From an uncultured Geobacter sp. (GTDB lineage: Bacteria > Desulfobacterota > Desulfuromonadia > Geobacterales > DSM-12255): a DNA stretch of 55,347 nt. Positions 23,824 to 32,334 of this stretch are shown in pieces (position 1 is the first letter of the stretch; the number at the start of each line of letters is the position of its first letter). Position numbers and translations under genes: made by a program. A model generated the notes under the pieces. That model did no database searches, was not told the origin of the DNA, and worked only from the letters and a program-made list of their open reading frames with translations. The stretch spans positions 147,719 to 203,065 of the forward strand of contig CALMBF010000155.1 in NCBI GenBank assembly GCA_937860145.1, given 5' to 3'.

Positions 23824-25077
23824 TCAGTTCCCCCTTGCCACCTTCAGCAAAACCCGCCAATCATCCCCAAACCGCCCCATCGCCTCGCAGTTACAGGAGA
23901 TATCCGAAAAGAGCAGATAGCGGAAAGCCACGCTCGCCAGGCTACGAAACGCCGGCCGCTGGAGCTGAGCAACGATCTCTTTCTCCCGGTTGTCCGGTGC
24001 GACGAGAAAGAAGTCGTATTTCTTATCACCCAGTGAGGATGCCAGATCCAGGAGTCGCAGCATCCCGGAATAGATGGAGGTGCTCTTCTCGATCTCGAAG
24101 GCGCACTCGATCTGTTGGCTCTCCCGGTTGATCCAGATGACATCGATGAGTGAAACCGTCTTCAGAGTTTCCGGCGCCATATCCAGCGGTGGCAGTTCGG
24201 CCAGCGTCAGCGACTGCAGACAGACGCCACCATGGGAGCGCATCCGGTCGTTGGCGGCGACCCAGACATCGTAGCCGAGCTCGCGCCCCATCCGCGTCAG
24301 GGTCAGCTGCATCTCCAGGTGCGAATTCTCCTCCTCCTGCGCCCGACGCACCTCCTCGTGCCGCTTCTTCAGCGCCTTCTCCAGCTTGGCTCGGTCGAAC
24401 TCCAGTGCCGTTTCGAAATTGCCGGCAAGGGCGATTTTTCCCACCCCTACGTCGAAGAGAAGCCCCGAGATGGCTCCCAGGTCCTTGGAGAGCGCCGGCT
24501 GCAGCTCCTCGTTCGCCTGCATGATCGTCTCGCGCATCTCAAGGTACGCCGGCCAGGAGCCGAGCTTTTTCCTGTCGCCAAAGACGGTATTGAAACCGTT
24601 CAGCATGGCGGTGTTGAAAGGGGGCATGTGGGTCGGGTGAAGGAAGTAGAGTATGTTTGCTACGGCCGGGCCGAGACCCTTGATACGCCGGTCATCCAGG
24701 GTGAGGATCTCGCGGATGATCCGCTCGGCGGTGGGTGCGGCGAGGCAACTATCCAGGAAGCGGCCGAAGGCGTCCTTGTTCTCTTCGTTCTCGTAGATGT
24801 CGGGAATACGAAGCTTCGGCTTCCAGTAAAAGGGGTGCGCCGCACCCTCGAAGACCTGTTTCTGCTCTGTGATGCATGTTAGGACAAACTCCAGCGGCGA
24901 CCCTTTGAAGTCGTTGGGGAAGGTGCCGCTCTTAATCGCTTCGATAACGTCGATGACCCCGCGCCGGATAGAGCGAAACGCCTTCATCCGGGTTTCGTTG
25001 TCGATGAACCAGGTGTTGTAGACCGACTCCGGGTCCGACTTGTAGCGCCGGACAAGCTCCTTCACGTTCGCCGCCAT
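23824..25077 (-). CDS. Possible nuclease with HhH-like segment, defence-associated
   Basis: A 417-residue protein from ATG 25077, which follows AGGAGGG. In the middle lies KGLGPAVANILYFLHP, resembling a helix-hairpin-helix DNA-binding turn. Residues about 240-275 form a charged coiled coil (KKRHEEVRRAQEEENSH). Near 335-360, SLIDVIWIN and IECAFEIEKSTS resemble the D...ExE/K pattern of PD-(D/E)XK nucleases. The function is not proven; restriction-type cleavage is the likeliest. It is 58 bases upstream of and co-directional with the SIR2 gene, so the two may act as one system. Confidence 0.55.
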   Translation of the reverse strand: MAANVKELVRRYKSDPESVYNTWFIDNETRMKAFRSIRRGVIDVIEAIKSGTFPNDFKGSPLEFVLTCITEQKQVFEGAAHPFYWKPKLRIPDIYENEENKDAFGRFLDSCLAAPTAERIIREILTLDDRRIKGLGPAVANILYFLHPTHMPPFNTAMLNGFNTVFGDRKKLGSWPAYLEMRETIMQANEELQPALSKDLGAISGLLFDVGVGKIALAGNFETALEFDRAKLEKALKKRHEEVRRAQEEENSHLEMQLTLTRMGRELGYDVWVAANDRMRSHGGVCLQSLTLAELPPLDMAPETLKTVSLIDVIWINRESQQIECAFEIEKSTSIYSGMLRLLDLASSLGDKKYDFFLVAPDNREKEIVAQLQRPAFRSLASVAFRYLLFSDISCNCEAMGRFGDDWRVLLKVARGN

Positions 25078-25217
25078 CTTCCCTCCTGAAACGGAAATCA
25101 TTTGATTCTGCGAATGCCGCTTAGAGCCGGAATAGTCGGCCGGACCGACTGACATTCAGTGAGCAGTTCTTAACTACTCCTTTCAACATCTCCACGTCAA
25201 ACCTTTTAAAGCAGTTC

Positions 25218-25246
25218 ACCCTGCCATATATGATAGGGCAGGGTGA
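25218..25246 (-). terminator. Hairpin after the corrinoid operon
   Basis: CACCCTGCC (25218-25226) and GGCAGGGTG (25238-25246) form a perfect 9-bp stem about 60 bases past the last gene of the corrinoid operon. The T-run is weak. It separates that operon from the defence block. Confidence 0.5.
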
Positions 25247-25305
25247 GGAAGCCTGGTGTATTTATCTTCCGCAGATGGTAGTCCGCTTCATGCTATCCGG
25301 GGCAG

Positions 25306-26130
25306 CTATATCCCGGAACCATCCATGACGACGCCGGATTCCATTTGGGAAATGGTCTCGTACCATTTTCTGCCCCAGTGCTCAAGTTCGGTTTCATCAA
25401 AAAATGTCGGCCGTTTAGCAATCTCCGCATTCCCTATCTGCTTTGCAAGGATGCGATAGAGAATAGAGTCGTGACTGTTGGGAGCGGCTTCCAGCAGGGT
25501 TTCTCCGAGATAGTCGCACATGGATACCATCATGGAGCTCTGAAAACTGGCGATGATTGATGTCCCGGTTCGGGATGCGAAATCATTGACCATCAATTCA
25601 TGAACCTTGTTTTTGATGTTGTTGATGATGACTCCCGCGAACCTGCAGTCGCTGGATTCCAGGTTGTTCATCCAGGCAAACAACTCGTTCAGCGTCTCAA
25701 TCGATGCCATGTCGCCTGTGGAGACAGCGAGCAGGCGAGGTGCCGAGTGGGCAACGGGGGGGAGGATGAAGCTGCTACCGGGGTACTGCCACAGGTCATG
25801 GATGACAAATCGGGGGTTGTAATGCGCAATGAGAGCGTTCAGCCGGGAAGCAAGAAGGGGTGATGCCGTTTGATCCTCCAGTTCGCCGGCTTCGATGCAG
25901 AGCGAATGCTTGTAGCCAATGGTGAACAGCGGTTCACCCGTTGCAGCACCGTCTTCGGAAACCGTTATGAGTTTGCTCCCCCCTCTCAGGGCAATGGTTG
26001 ATCGCTGGCGCGGATCATAGCCGATCATGGCAACACTATGACCGGATTCCGCCAGCGCGGCTGCCAGATTGGCAGCAGTCGTCGATTTACCCACCCCTTC
26101 TCTGCCGGCAATGAGAATATGTTCGGCCAT
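25306..26130 (-). CDS. NifH-like ATPase lacking the cluster cysteines
   Basis: A 274-residue P-loop protein of the NifH/MinD class. Walker A is GREGVGKSTT (9-18), followed by the NifH-like LAAALAESGHSVAMIGYDP. The two cysteines that hold the Fe-S cluster in NifH are absent: the first region reads EAGELEDQTAS (80-90) and the second WQYPGSSF (114-121). It ends in MESGVVMDGSGI, clearly related to the end of the Cys-containing NifH-like protein at 32618. So it cannot donate electrons as NifH does. As the last gene of the corrinoid operon, an ATP-dependent assembly or activation role (compare CooC) is likely. Confidence 0.75.
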   Translation of the reverse strand: MAEHILIAGREGVGKSTTAANLAAALAESGHSVAMIGYDPRQRSTIALRGGSKLITVSEDGAATGEPLFTIGYKHSLCIEAGELEDQTASPLLASRLNALIAHYNPRFVIHDLWQYPGSSFILPPVAHSAPRLLAVSTGDMASIETLNELFAWMNNLESSDCRFAGVIINNIKNKVHELMVNDFASRTGTSIIASFQSSMMVSMCDYLGETLLEAAPNSHDSILYRILAKQIGNAEIAKRPTFFDETELEHWGRKWYETISQMESGVVMDGSGI

Positions 26131-26139
26131 TGATACCTC

Positions 26140-27810
26140 CTAGAACTTCATCGCTTCCATGAACGCCCGGTCAAAGGCTGGATTGGCTGCCAGTTCAACG
26201 ACCTTTACGCTATCGACCAGTTCAAGCAGTTCGCTGCGAAGAGTATGGTTCAGTAGCATCATTTCGCCGCCGCTTTTGGCCGTATTTCCGAGAAAGGTTA
26301 CCTTGCCGGCGACTTCCGCCGGCAGCAGCCCCAAGGTCAGCAGGCTTTCCTCTCGCAGGTGAAAACCGAAGGAGCCGGCGATGTAGACCCGGTCTATCTC
26401 CTCTGCTGTCGTGCTGTTGGCTTGGAGGAGCAGGTCGATGCCGGCACGTATCGCTCCCTTGGCCAGTTGCACCTGGCGGACATCCGTCTGGGTGAACGAG
26501 AGCACGTCGGTGAGCGTAAGGAGCGTCTTGCCATTGATTTTCTGCACGCGTGAGGCGAGTGCATCGGGGAGGTTGCCAGCCGATGGGTCGGTAAATCGGC
26601 CGCTTTGACCGATGACGCCGGTACGCACCAGTTCCGCGGTCAGGTCCATCAAGCCGCTGCCGCAGATTCCCTTAGCGGCGCCGCCGCCGATGGTTTTCAG
26701 AGAGAGGTCAGAAAGGGGAGAAAAACTGACCTCCTCGATGGCACCGGCGGCAGCGCGCATTCCGTAGGAGATGTTCATTCCTTCAAAAGCCGGTCCGGCA
26801 GCGGTGGCAGTGGCGGAGAGCCTGCCGTCCCGGGCAAGGATCATTTCGCCGTTGGTGCCGATGTCGATAAACAGGGTAACGCCGGATAGCTTGTGCAGTT
26901 CTCCGGCCAGGATGCCGGCGGTTATGTCCGCGCCAACGTAGGCCGAGATGACCGGCGGCAGCCAGACAAGACCGTGGGGAGCGATTTCCAGGCCGCAGGA
27001 CGATGCCGAAAGATGGTTGCCACCCCGTATTGCCGGGTTAAAGGGGAGGCGGCCGAGGGGGGCGGGATCCACGCCGGTTGCCAGGTGGAGCATGCAGCTG
27101 TTGCCGCTGAAGATCACTTCATAGATGCTGCCGCTACCGATGCCGGCCTCTGTTGAGGCTTCCCCGATCAAGCGGTTGATTTCCGATATGAGTGAGCTGC
27201 GCAGTGTCTCCAGTCCGCCATCGTCAGCAGCAAACCTGATGCGGGAGAGTACGTCCTGACCGTACACGGTCTGCGGGTTGAGGGCGGAGCGGGAAACAAT
27301 TTCGACGCCGCTTGCCAGATCGATCAGACCCGCTGCTAGGGTGGTGGTGCCGATGTCCACGACAACACCGAAATTTTCAGAGGCACTGTTGCCCGGTTCA
27401 CGGGTCAGGACGGTGCTTCCGCCAAGCACAATTGTTTCGTCCGTGGCCGGGTCGTAGCGCTTGCTGATGAACGGATTACGTTCAATGGTATGGCTCACTC
27501 CGCCGGTAACTATCTGTAGGTCGCGCTCTTCACGCTGCGGCACGGATACGATCAGGTCGCCGTGGATTTCCGCATGACAGGCCAGCACTATGCCCGCTTC
27601 TTCCTTTTCCACCGACAGGTGGTGGGGGGCGTGGATAATCAGTTTTCCGAGGTCATCGGGCGGTATTCTGACCGCGCACTTTCCGCAGTGACCGGCTCCG
27701 TTGCAGGGGGCGTCGATAACGACGCCGGCCAGTCGGGAGGCCTGCAGGATGGTGGTCCCATGGACAACCGAAATAGGGCGATTATCAGGTATGAACGTAA
27801 TGATAGGCAT
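26140..27810 (-). CDS. Reductive activator of corrinoid protein (RACE, DUF4445 type)
   Basis: A 556-residue protein. The N-terminus is a [2Fe-2S] ferredoxin domain with C36, C42, C45 (APCNGAGHCGKC) and C78 (LACHAEI). The rest is an ASKHA-fold ATPase region: VVDIGTTTLAAGLIDL, then FIDIGTNGEMIL and AGPAFEGMNISYGM. This build is that of the ATP-dependent activators that return inactive cob(II)alamin to cob(I)alamin in O-demethylase and Wood-Ljungdahl systems. It overlaps the stop of no gene but lies directly after the methyltransferase gene (shared base 27810). Its target should be the corrinoid protein at 29899. Confidence 0.9.
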   Translation of the reverse strand: MPIITFIPDNRPISVVHGTTILQASRLAGVVIDAPCNGAGHCGKCAVRIPPDDLGKLIIHAPHHLSVEKEEAGIVLACHAEIHGDLIVSVPQREERDLQIVTGGVSHTIERNPFISKRYDPATDETIVLGGSTVLTREPGNSASENFGVVVDIGTTTLAAGLIDLASGVEIVSRSALNPQTVYGQDVLSRIRFAADDGGLETLRSSLISEINRLIGEASTEAGIGSGSIYEVIFSGNSCMLHLATGVDPAPLGRLPFNPAIRGGNHLSASSCGLEIAPHGLVWLPPVISAYVGADITAGILAGELHKLSGVTLFIDIGTNGEMILARDGRLSATATAAGPAFEGMNISYGMRAAAGAIEEVSFSPLSDLSLKTIGGGAAKGICGSGLMDLTAELVRTGVIGQSGRFTDPSAGNLPDALASRVQKINGKTLLTLTDVLSFTQTDVRQVQLAKGAIRAGIDLLLQANSTTAEEIDRVYIAGSFGFHLREESLLTLGLLPAEVAGKVTFLGNTAKSGGEMMLLNHTLRSELLELVDSVKVVELAANPAFDRAFMEAMKF

Positions 27811-28832
27811 TATTGTTCTTTCACTGTGTCGGTCATGGCGCGTATCGCCGTCAGTGTCGTTGCTGTGCTCAGTCCGCAGGCCGGCGCGATGATGTTAATG
27901 CCGTCCTTCACCAGTTGTGCCGTGTGCCGGGCCACCTTTTCCGCTTCGGTCAATTCCAGCATGAAGGTGCTGACATTCCCCATGGTGGTCAATTGAGGAA
28001 ACTCCTCCTTGAGAACGCGCAGGTTCACTAGTGCGTCGGTACTGATGGCGTTGGCCCTGAGGTGCGGCAGGGAATGTTTCACCGATTGTATCTTGCCGCA
28101 GATATGGACAATGACCGGGGCGCCGGCAGCATGGATGCCGTCGATGACCTTGTTCAGATATGGGACGGCAAACTCGTTAAAGACCTTTGGGCCAAGTATT
28201 TCACCGGTGGCGGTCGGGTCACCGATGGAGATCAGGGTAACTCCGTTGGTTATCATCTCCCTGCCGAAAGCAATTAGCAGGTCACTGACGTAATCGAGTA
28301 CCCGGTGCGAGTTTGCCGGGTCCTTGCGCAGCTCCTTGAGAAAGGTTACCGGGTCCACAATGGAGGCGGCGGTACTGATTGGTCCGGTCAGGTTGCCAAT
28401 GACCGGGCTGTCCTGATGTTGCCGGGAGATCCGGTAGCCGGCCTGGATGATTTCCACGACCCGGCCGGATTTGAGCATGGTAGCGATGTCGCGTTGCTCT
28501 ACCTGGGCTACTGACGGGAATATTTCCCGGGCGATTTTTGGTTCGCAGGCGAGGGTGCCGAAATCGATGTCGCTACCGAGCAGTTCAGCCTCCACTGTCA
28601 TGCAGAAGGGGATGCCGAGGTTTTCGAAGCCGGTCATGGCATGTATGTCAGCGGAGAGGGCGGCCATCAGCCCCCCCTCGTGGTGGGCGTCGGGGAGGGT
28701 GTTGCCGGTGCTGGTCATCACCTCGACGATGGCCGCATTCATCATGCCGCCGGTGCAGATGACTGGCGGGCGATCGACCGATTTTTTGTCAAGAACCCGC
28801 AGTAGACGTTCTTTCGGGCTGAGTGAACTCAT
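27810..28832 (-). CDS. MtaA/URO-D family cobamide methyltransferase A
   Basis: A 340-residue protein from ATG 28832, which overlaps the stop of the upstream gene as ATGA. It belongs to the uroporphyrinogen decarboxylase superfamily. The zinc motif of the methyltransferase branch is visible: HICGK (about residue 239) and a later Cys in APACGLSTATT (near 320). These residues bind zinc to activate a thiol as methyl acceptor or donor. The gene order (corrinoid protein, two such enzymes, activator) suits one enzyme moving methyl from substrate to cobamide and the other from cobamide to acceptor. Confidence 0.85.
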   Translation of the reverse strand: MSSLSPKERLLRVLDKKSVDRPPVICTGGMMNAAIVEVMTSTGNTLPDAHHEGGLMAALSADIHAMTGFENLGIPFCMTVEAELLGSDIDFGTLACEPKIAREIFPSVAQVEQRDIATMLKSGRVVEIIQAGYRISRQHQDSPVIGNLTGPISTAASIVDPVTFLKELRKDPANSHRVLDYVSDLLIAFGREMITNGVTLISIGDPTATGEILGPKVFNEFAVPYLNKVIDGIHAAGAPVIVHICGKIQSVKHSLPHLRANAISTDALVNLRVLKEEFPQLTTMGNVSTFMLELTEAEKVARHTAQLVKDGINIIAPACGLSTATTLTAIRAMTDTVKEQ

Positions 28833-29899
28833 GGATTCCTCCGTGCTAATTTTTCCAGCGTGATCGGCCAGCCAATTTCCGCCGTGGCATCGATCATCGC
28901 CTGGATGTTGGCAAATGGTGTTTCCGTGGGGAGGCTGCATCCAGAGGCAACGATATACCCCCGCGGTGAGTCGCCGGCCAGGGCCACACAGTCGTAGACT
29001 GCGTGTCTGACATCTTCAGGTGTGCCTTGCAGCATGATCTCGGAAGGTTTGATGTTTCCCATGATCCTGACCCTGTCGCCGACGGTGGTGCGTGCCTCGG
29101 CCAGGCTCGCGTCGTTGTCGATGCTCAGGCAGTCGGCCCCGGCTGCTATCATGTCGTCCCAGATACGGTTGGTCTTGCCGCAGATGTGCAGCGTGACGGA
29201 TTTGCCATGTCCATGGATGAAGCTGATCAGTTCCTTCAGATAGGGAAGGCTGAATTCACGGAACTGCTTCGGGCTGATGACCGATGTGGATGACATGGGG
29301 TCGGTCAGGCTCGGTGTGCAGTCGGCGGCGATGATGGCAGCAGCATAATTTTTGGCGCTTTCCAGCGCTACCCGGCAGAGGAGGTGCACCGCCTGCGGAT
29401 TTTTCAGGGTGAGCCTGACAAGGTTTTCCGTGCCGATCAGAAATGATGCGGTGGTGAATGGGCAGGTGAGGGCGCCGGTAACCGCAACTTCCTTACCGAC
29501 AGATTCGACAGTCAGGTTCATTGCTTCGAGATGGTGGGGGAGGTTGCCATCGCGGCGTGGATCTGCCGGTTGCAGGCGACTTATGTCGTCAACGCCGGTG
29601 ATGGCCGGTGCCGCAAGATAGGCAGTTTCATCGGTTGGATAGTGAACCCTGGCTCCCATGGCTTCGGCCAGGGTGAAGAGGTCGGTGAATACCCGGATAA
29701 CATCGTAACCGAATTTCCGGTAGGAGGCGATCTGGGCTGCGGCGATCAGTCTGCCGTTCCCCCGGAATTCGGAAACCTTTACGCCGATGACCCTGACAGC
29801 GGTATTGCCGATGATCGGTACACACGGCAAACGGTCAATGCTCTCCCCGCGCCCGTAGGCTGCGAGTCGTTCCAATGGTTTCATGGCGGCGATCGTCAT
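28829..29899 (-). CDS. MtaA/URO-D family cobamide methyltransferase B
   Basis: A 356-residue paralogue of the downstream gene. Zinc-type residues are in LHICGKTNRIWD (near 240) and ASGCSLPTETP (near 325). The segment LTGALTCPFTTASFLIG resembles the pocket region of methylthiol and methylamine-type MtaA proteins. It shares one base with the corrinoid gene stop. The two paralogues differ widely outside the motifs, which fits different methyl partners. MtbA/MtaA/MtsA enzymes normally use thiol substrates, in keeping with the sulfur regulation. Confidence 0.85.
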   Translation of the reverse strand: MTIAAMKPLERLAAYGRGESIDRLPCVPIIGNTAVRVIGVKVSEFRGNGRLIAAAQIASYRKFGYDVIRVFTDLFTLAEAMGARVHYPTDETAYLAAPAITGVDDISRLQPADPRRDGNLPHHLEAMNLTVESVGKEVAVTGALTCPFTTASFLIGTENLVRLTLKNPQAVHLLCRVALESAKNYAAAIIAADCTPSLTDPMSSTSVISPKQFREFSLPYLKELISFIHGHGKSVTLHICGKTNRIWDDMIAAGADCLSIDNDASLAEARTTVGDRVRIMGNIKPSEIMLQGTPEDVRHAVYDCVALAGDSPRGYIVASGCSLPTETPFANIQAMIDATAEIGWPITLEKLARRNP

Positions 29900-30549
29900 C
29901 AGACTGCTCCGGCTAGTTCCCTGGCGACCTTGACCGCTTCGGCGGCGTTAATTGCATAGCCGTCGGCACCGATTTTTTTGGCAAAGCCGGGTGATATGGG
30001 CCCGCCGCCAACCATCACCTTGTGCCTGTCCCGGATGTTCTCTTCCTGCAACAGGCGGACCACCTGGCCCATGCCGTCCATGGTGGTAGTCATAAGGGTG
30101 GACAGGCCGATGATAGTGGCGTTCACCTCCTTCGCCTTGTCGACAAATACACGGGGAGGGACGTCACGGCCGAGATCGTGGACTTCAAACCCGCCGGTTT
30201 CCAGCATAATCCTGACCATGTTTTTACCGATATCGTGGGTATCTCCCTCGATGACACCGATGACGACGGTCCCTTTCTTTTCACCGGTTGTTTTGAGGTG
30301 AGGCTTCAGTACATCCAGTCCGGCATACATGGCATCTGAACACATGAGCAGTTCAGGGATGAAGTACTCCTCCTCTTCGAACAGTTGACCTGCCCGCTCC
30401 ATGCCGCGGGAAAGACCGCCATCGATTGCCTCGTAGGCATCAAGCCCTTCCGCGAGGCTTTCATGGGCTGTGGCTACGGTCAACTTTTCATCCATATCCA
30501 CGACTGCGTCCGCAAGTTTCTTGAGTAAGTCCTCTTTTTTTCCTGACAT
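29899..30549 (-). CDS. Corrinoid methyl-carrier protein (MtaC/MttC type)
   Basis: A 216-residue protein with the helical cap domain first (residues about 1-90) and a B12-binding Rossmann domain after. The cobalt-ligand motif DTHDIG is at 103-108 (EGDTHDIGKN), followed by GLSTLMTTTM (S/T at the nucleotide loop) and VMVGGGPIS. It should carry a methyl group on cobalt between the two methyltransferases. It is the first gene of the operon, directly behind leader RNA copy 7. Confidence 0.92.
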   Translation of the reverse strand: MSGKKEDLLKKLADAVVDMDEKLTVATAHESLAEGLDAYEAIDGGLSRGMERAGQLFEEEEYFIPELLMCSDAMYAGLDVLKPHLKTTGEKKGTVVIGVIEGDTHDIGKNMVRIMLETGGFEVHDLGRDVPPRVFVDKAKEVNATIIGLSTLMTTTMDGMGQVVRLLQEENIRDRHKVMVGGGPISPGFAKKIGADGYAINAAEAVKVARELAGAV

Positions 30550-30571
30550 GTTCCGACTCTCCTTGTGGAAA

Positions 30572-30632
30572 ATAAAAAAGGCCGGAGCCCCCGTGCAATA
30601 GGGGATCTCCGGCCTCCAGTTTTCTGGTCAGC
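30572..30632 (-). promoter_or_regulatory. Leader RNA copy 7: antiterminator/terminator switch
   Basis: On the minus strand: (T)GCT-GA-CCAG, loop AAAA, CTGG-A-GGCC; the first outer pair is lost. AGGCCGGAG pairs with CTCCGGCCT, with an inner CCCC/GGGG arm, then six Ts. It lies between the promoter at 30650 and the corrinoid operon. Confidence 0.85.
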
Positions 30633-30649
30633 ACGAATTGATGTAAGCT

Positions 30650-30710
30650 AGCCTAGCAGAGCATGATTATTGGCGTCAAGATAAAAATACAAAGACTATC
30701 AATATTGTAT
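30650..30710 (-). promoter_or_regulatory. Promoter with upstream box, corrinoid operon
   Basis: On the minus strand: -35 TTGACG (30674-30679), 18-base spacer, -10 TAGGCT (30650-30655). A box of the form ATAC-N7-ATAGTC-T-TTGTAT (30687-30710) ends seven bases before the -35. Its outer ATAC/GTAT arms make the dyad most obvious here. Confidence 0.65.
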
Positions 30711-30784
30711 TCAACTCTGGTGGCCAATACGCATGTGCTCCCGTAGACCTCGCAATGGCTGAAATCTCAGATTTAAAAAACTCG

Positions 30785-30813
30785 TTGACATTGCACCGAT
30801 ATTCTTTTATAAC
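30785..30813 (+). promoter_or_regulatory. Promoter of the second Rrf2 gene
   Basis: TTGACA (30785-30790), 17 bases, TATAAC (30808-30813): a near-consensus housekeeping promoter. ACTATAGT, a perfect 8-bp palindrome, lies just downstream (about 30820), where a repressor could bind. The promoter diverges from that of the corrinoid operon. Confidence 0.7.
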
Positions 30814-30841
30814 CAGTTTAACTATAGTAATGGTAGGCTTT

Positions 30842-31303
30842 ATGATTTCAATGCGGAGCAAATACGCCATCAAGGCGCTGACCTATATGGCGCGGACACG
30901 GGATAAGGAGAGCTATCTTATCGCCGATCTTGCCACGGCTGAAAATATACCCAAAAAGTTTCTCGAGGCAATTCTGCTTACCCTCAAGAGTCAGGGTATA
31001 CTCACCAGCAGAAAGGGTCCCGGCGGCGGTTATTGGTTGGCAAAAGCTCCGAATACCATTACGTTGGGCAGCATAATCAGGGCATTCGAGGGTGATCTTG
31101 CTCCGGTTCAGTGCCTTTCGGAAAATTCCCCAGGTTCTTGTCCGGAATGTCAGGACGCGGCAACGTGTGCCACCAGACTGGTCATGGCGGATGTGCAGAA
31201 AGCCATCTCTGAGATAATCGATACTGTCACCCTTGCCGACATGATCGAGCGCAGCGAGTTCGAGCGTCAAAGATTGTCAAAGCAGCTCGATTTTTCAATA
31301 TAA
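30842..31303 (+). CDS. Rrf2-family regulator, second four-cysteine copy
   Basis: A 153-residue Rrf2 protein. ATG 30842 is chosen because MISMRSKYAIKAL matches the start of the paralogue at 7078 and GGTAGG precedes it. The core ATAENIPKKFLEAIL and wing RKGPGGGYWLAK are nearly the same as in the paralogue, so the two probably bind similar DNA. Cysteines are at 91, 100, 103 and 109, as in the other copy. Known Rrf2 proteins of this kind are CymR, which controls cysteine genes, and IscR, which both activates and represses. It is divergent from the corrinoid operon and upstream of cysK. Confidence 0.88.
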   Translation: MISMRSKYAIKALTYMARTRDKESYLIADLATAENIPKKFLEAILLTLKSQGILTSRKGPGGGYWLAKAPNTITLGSIIRAFEGDLAPVQCLSENSPGSCPECQDAATCATRLVMADVQKAISEIIDTVTLADMIERSEFERQRLSKQLDFSI

Positions 31304-31313
31304 ATTTTTTTAT

Positions 31314-31337
31314 CACTATAGTCTATCATGTCTATAG
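31314..31337 (+). promoter_or_regulatory. Probable Rrf2 operator in front of cysK
   Basis: Read on the minus strand it has the same form, CTAT-N7-ATAGAC-N-ATAG; on the plus strand CTATAG occurs at both ends (CTATAGTC and TGTCTATAG). It lies 44 bases before the cysK ATG, and no -35 lies seven bases from it on the cysK strand, unlike the activator-type sites. A repressing role is therefore likelier. Confidence 0.5.
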
Positions 31338-31380
31338 ATAAGCAGGTATGATGCCTGCAACAAAGAGAGGAGAATCCAAC

Positions 31381-32334
31381 ATGTCACGTATTTATGCAGA
31401 CAATTCTCAGTCCATCGGCAACACCCCGCTTGTCAAACTCAATCATATTACCAAGGGTGCGGGTGCCACTGTCCTGGCCAAAATCGAGGGTCGCAACCCG
31501 GCCTATTCGGTCAAGTGCCGTATCGGCGCCAACCTGATCTGGGATGCCGAAGAGAGGGGTGTCCTTAAGCCGGGTGTGGAGATCATCGAACCGACCAGCG
31601 GTAACACCGGCATTGCCCTGGCTTATGTTGCCGCCGCCCGGGGCTATAAGCTGACTCTCACCATGCCGGAAACCATGAGCATCGAGCGTCGCCGGGTACT
31701 GGCTGCTCTTGGAGCGAACCTGATCCTGACTCCCGGTGCCGAGGGGATGAAGGGGGCAATCAACAGGGCGGAGGAGATTGCCGCCTCCGACCCTAGCCGC
31801 TGGTTCATTCCCCAGCAGTTCAAGAATCCGGCAAACCCGGCGATCCATGAAAAAACCACCGGTCCGGAAATCTGGAACGATACCGACGGGGCAATCGACG
31901 TGCTGGTCTCAGGCGTTGGCACCGGCGGTACCATCACAGGCATTTCGCGCTATATCAAGAACACCAGGGGGAAGAAAATTCTTTCGGTAGCCGTGGAGCC
32001 AAAGGAGAGCCCGGTCATTAGCCAGAAAATCGCGGGAGAGGCGCTTAAGCCCGGTCCTCACAAGATCCAGGGGATTGGAGCGGGATTCATCCCCGATACA
32101 CTCGATCTTTCCATTGTCGATCGTGTCGAACAGGTAACCAGTGATGATGCCATAGAGTTTGCCAAGCGACTGGCCAGGGAAGAGGGGGTGCTGGTGGGCA
32201 TTTCGGGTGGCGCGGCTCTGGCGGCTGCCACCAGGCTTGCTTTCGATCCGGAATTTGCCGGCAAAACCATTGTCGTCATTCTTCCCGACGGCGCCGAGAG
32301 ATATCTTTCCACAGCGCTTTTCGAGGGCGTCTGA
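31381..32334 (+). CDS. cysK: Cysteine synthase (O-acetylserine sulfhydrylase)
   Basis: A 317-residue PLP enzyme that makes cysteine from O-acetylserine and sulfide. The PLP lysine is in [14 protein letters not shown] (about residue 45). The substrate loop is TSGNTGIAL, the phosphate loop is [10 protein letters not shown], and the ring-facing Ser region is [14 protein letters not shown] 31381 follows GAGAGGAGAA. It is 77 bases after the Rrf2 gene with an Rrf2-type operator between, and its stop overlaps the yezD start. It is the main exit of the sulfide made by the sulfite reductase at 35073. Confidence 0.95.
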   Translation: MSRIYADNSQSIGNTPLVKLNHITKGAGATVLAKIEGRNPAYSVKCRIGANLIWDAEERGVLKPGVEIIEPTSGNTGIALAYVAAARGYKLTLTMPETMSIERRRVLAALGANLILTPGAEGMKGAINRAEEIAASDPSRWFIPQQFKNPANPAIHEKTTGPEIWNDTDGAIDVLVSGVGTGGTITGISRYIKNTRGKKILSVAVEPKESPVISQKIAGEALKPGPHKIQGIGAGFIPDTLDLSIVDRVEQVTSDDAIEFAKRLAREEGVLVGISGGAALAAATRLAFDPEFAGKTIVVILPDGAERYLSTALFEGV

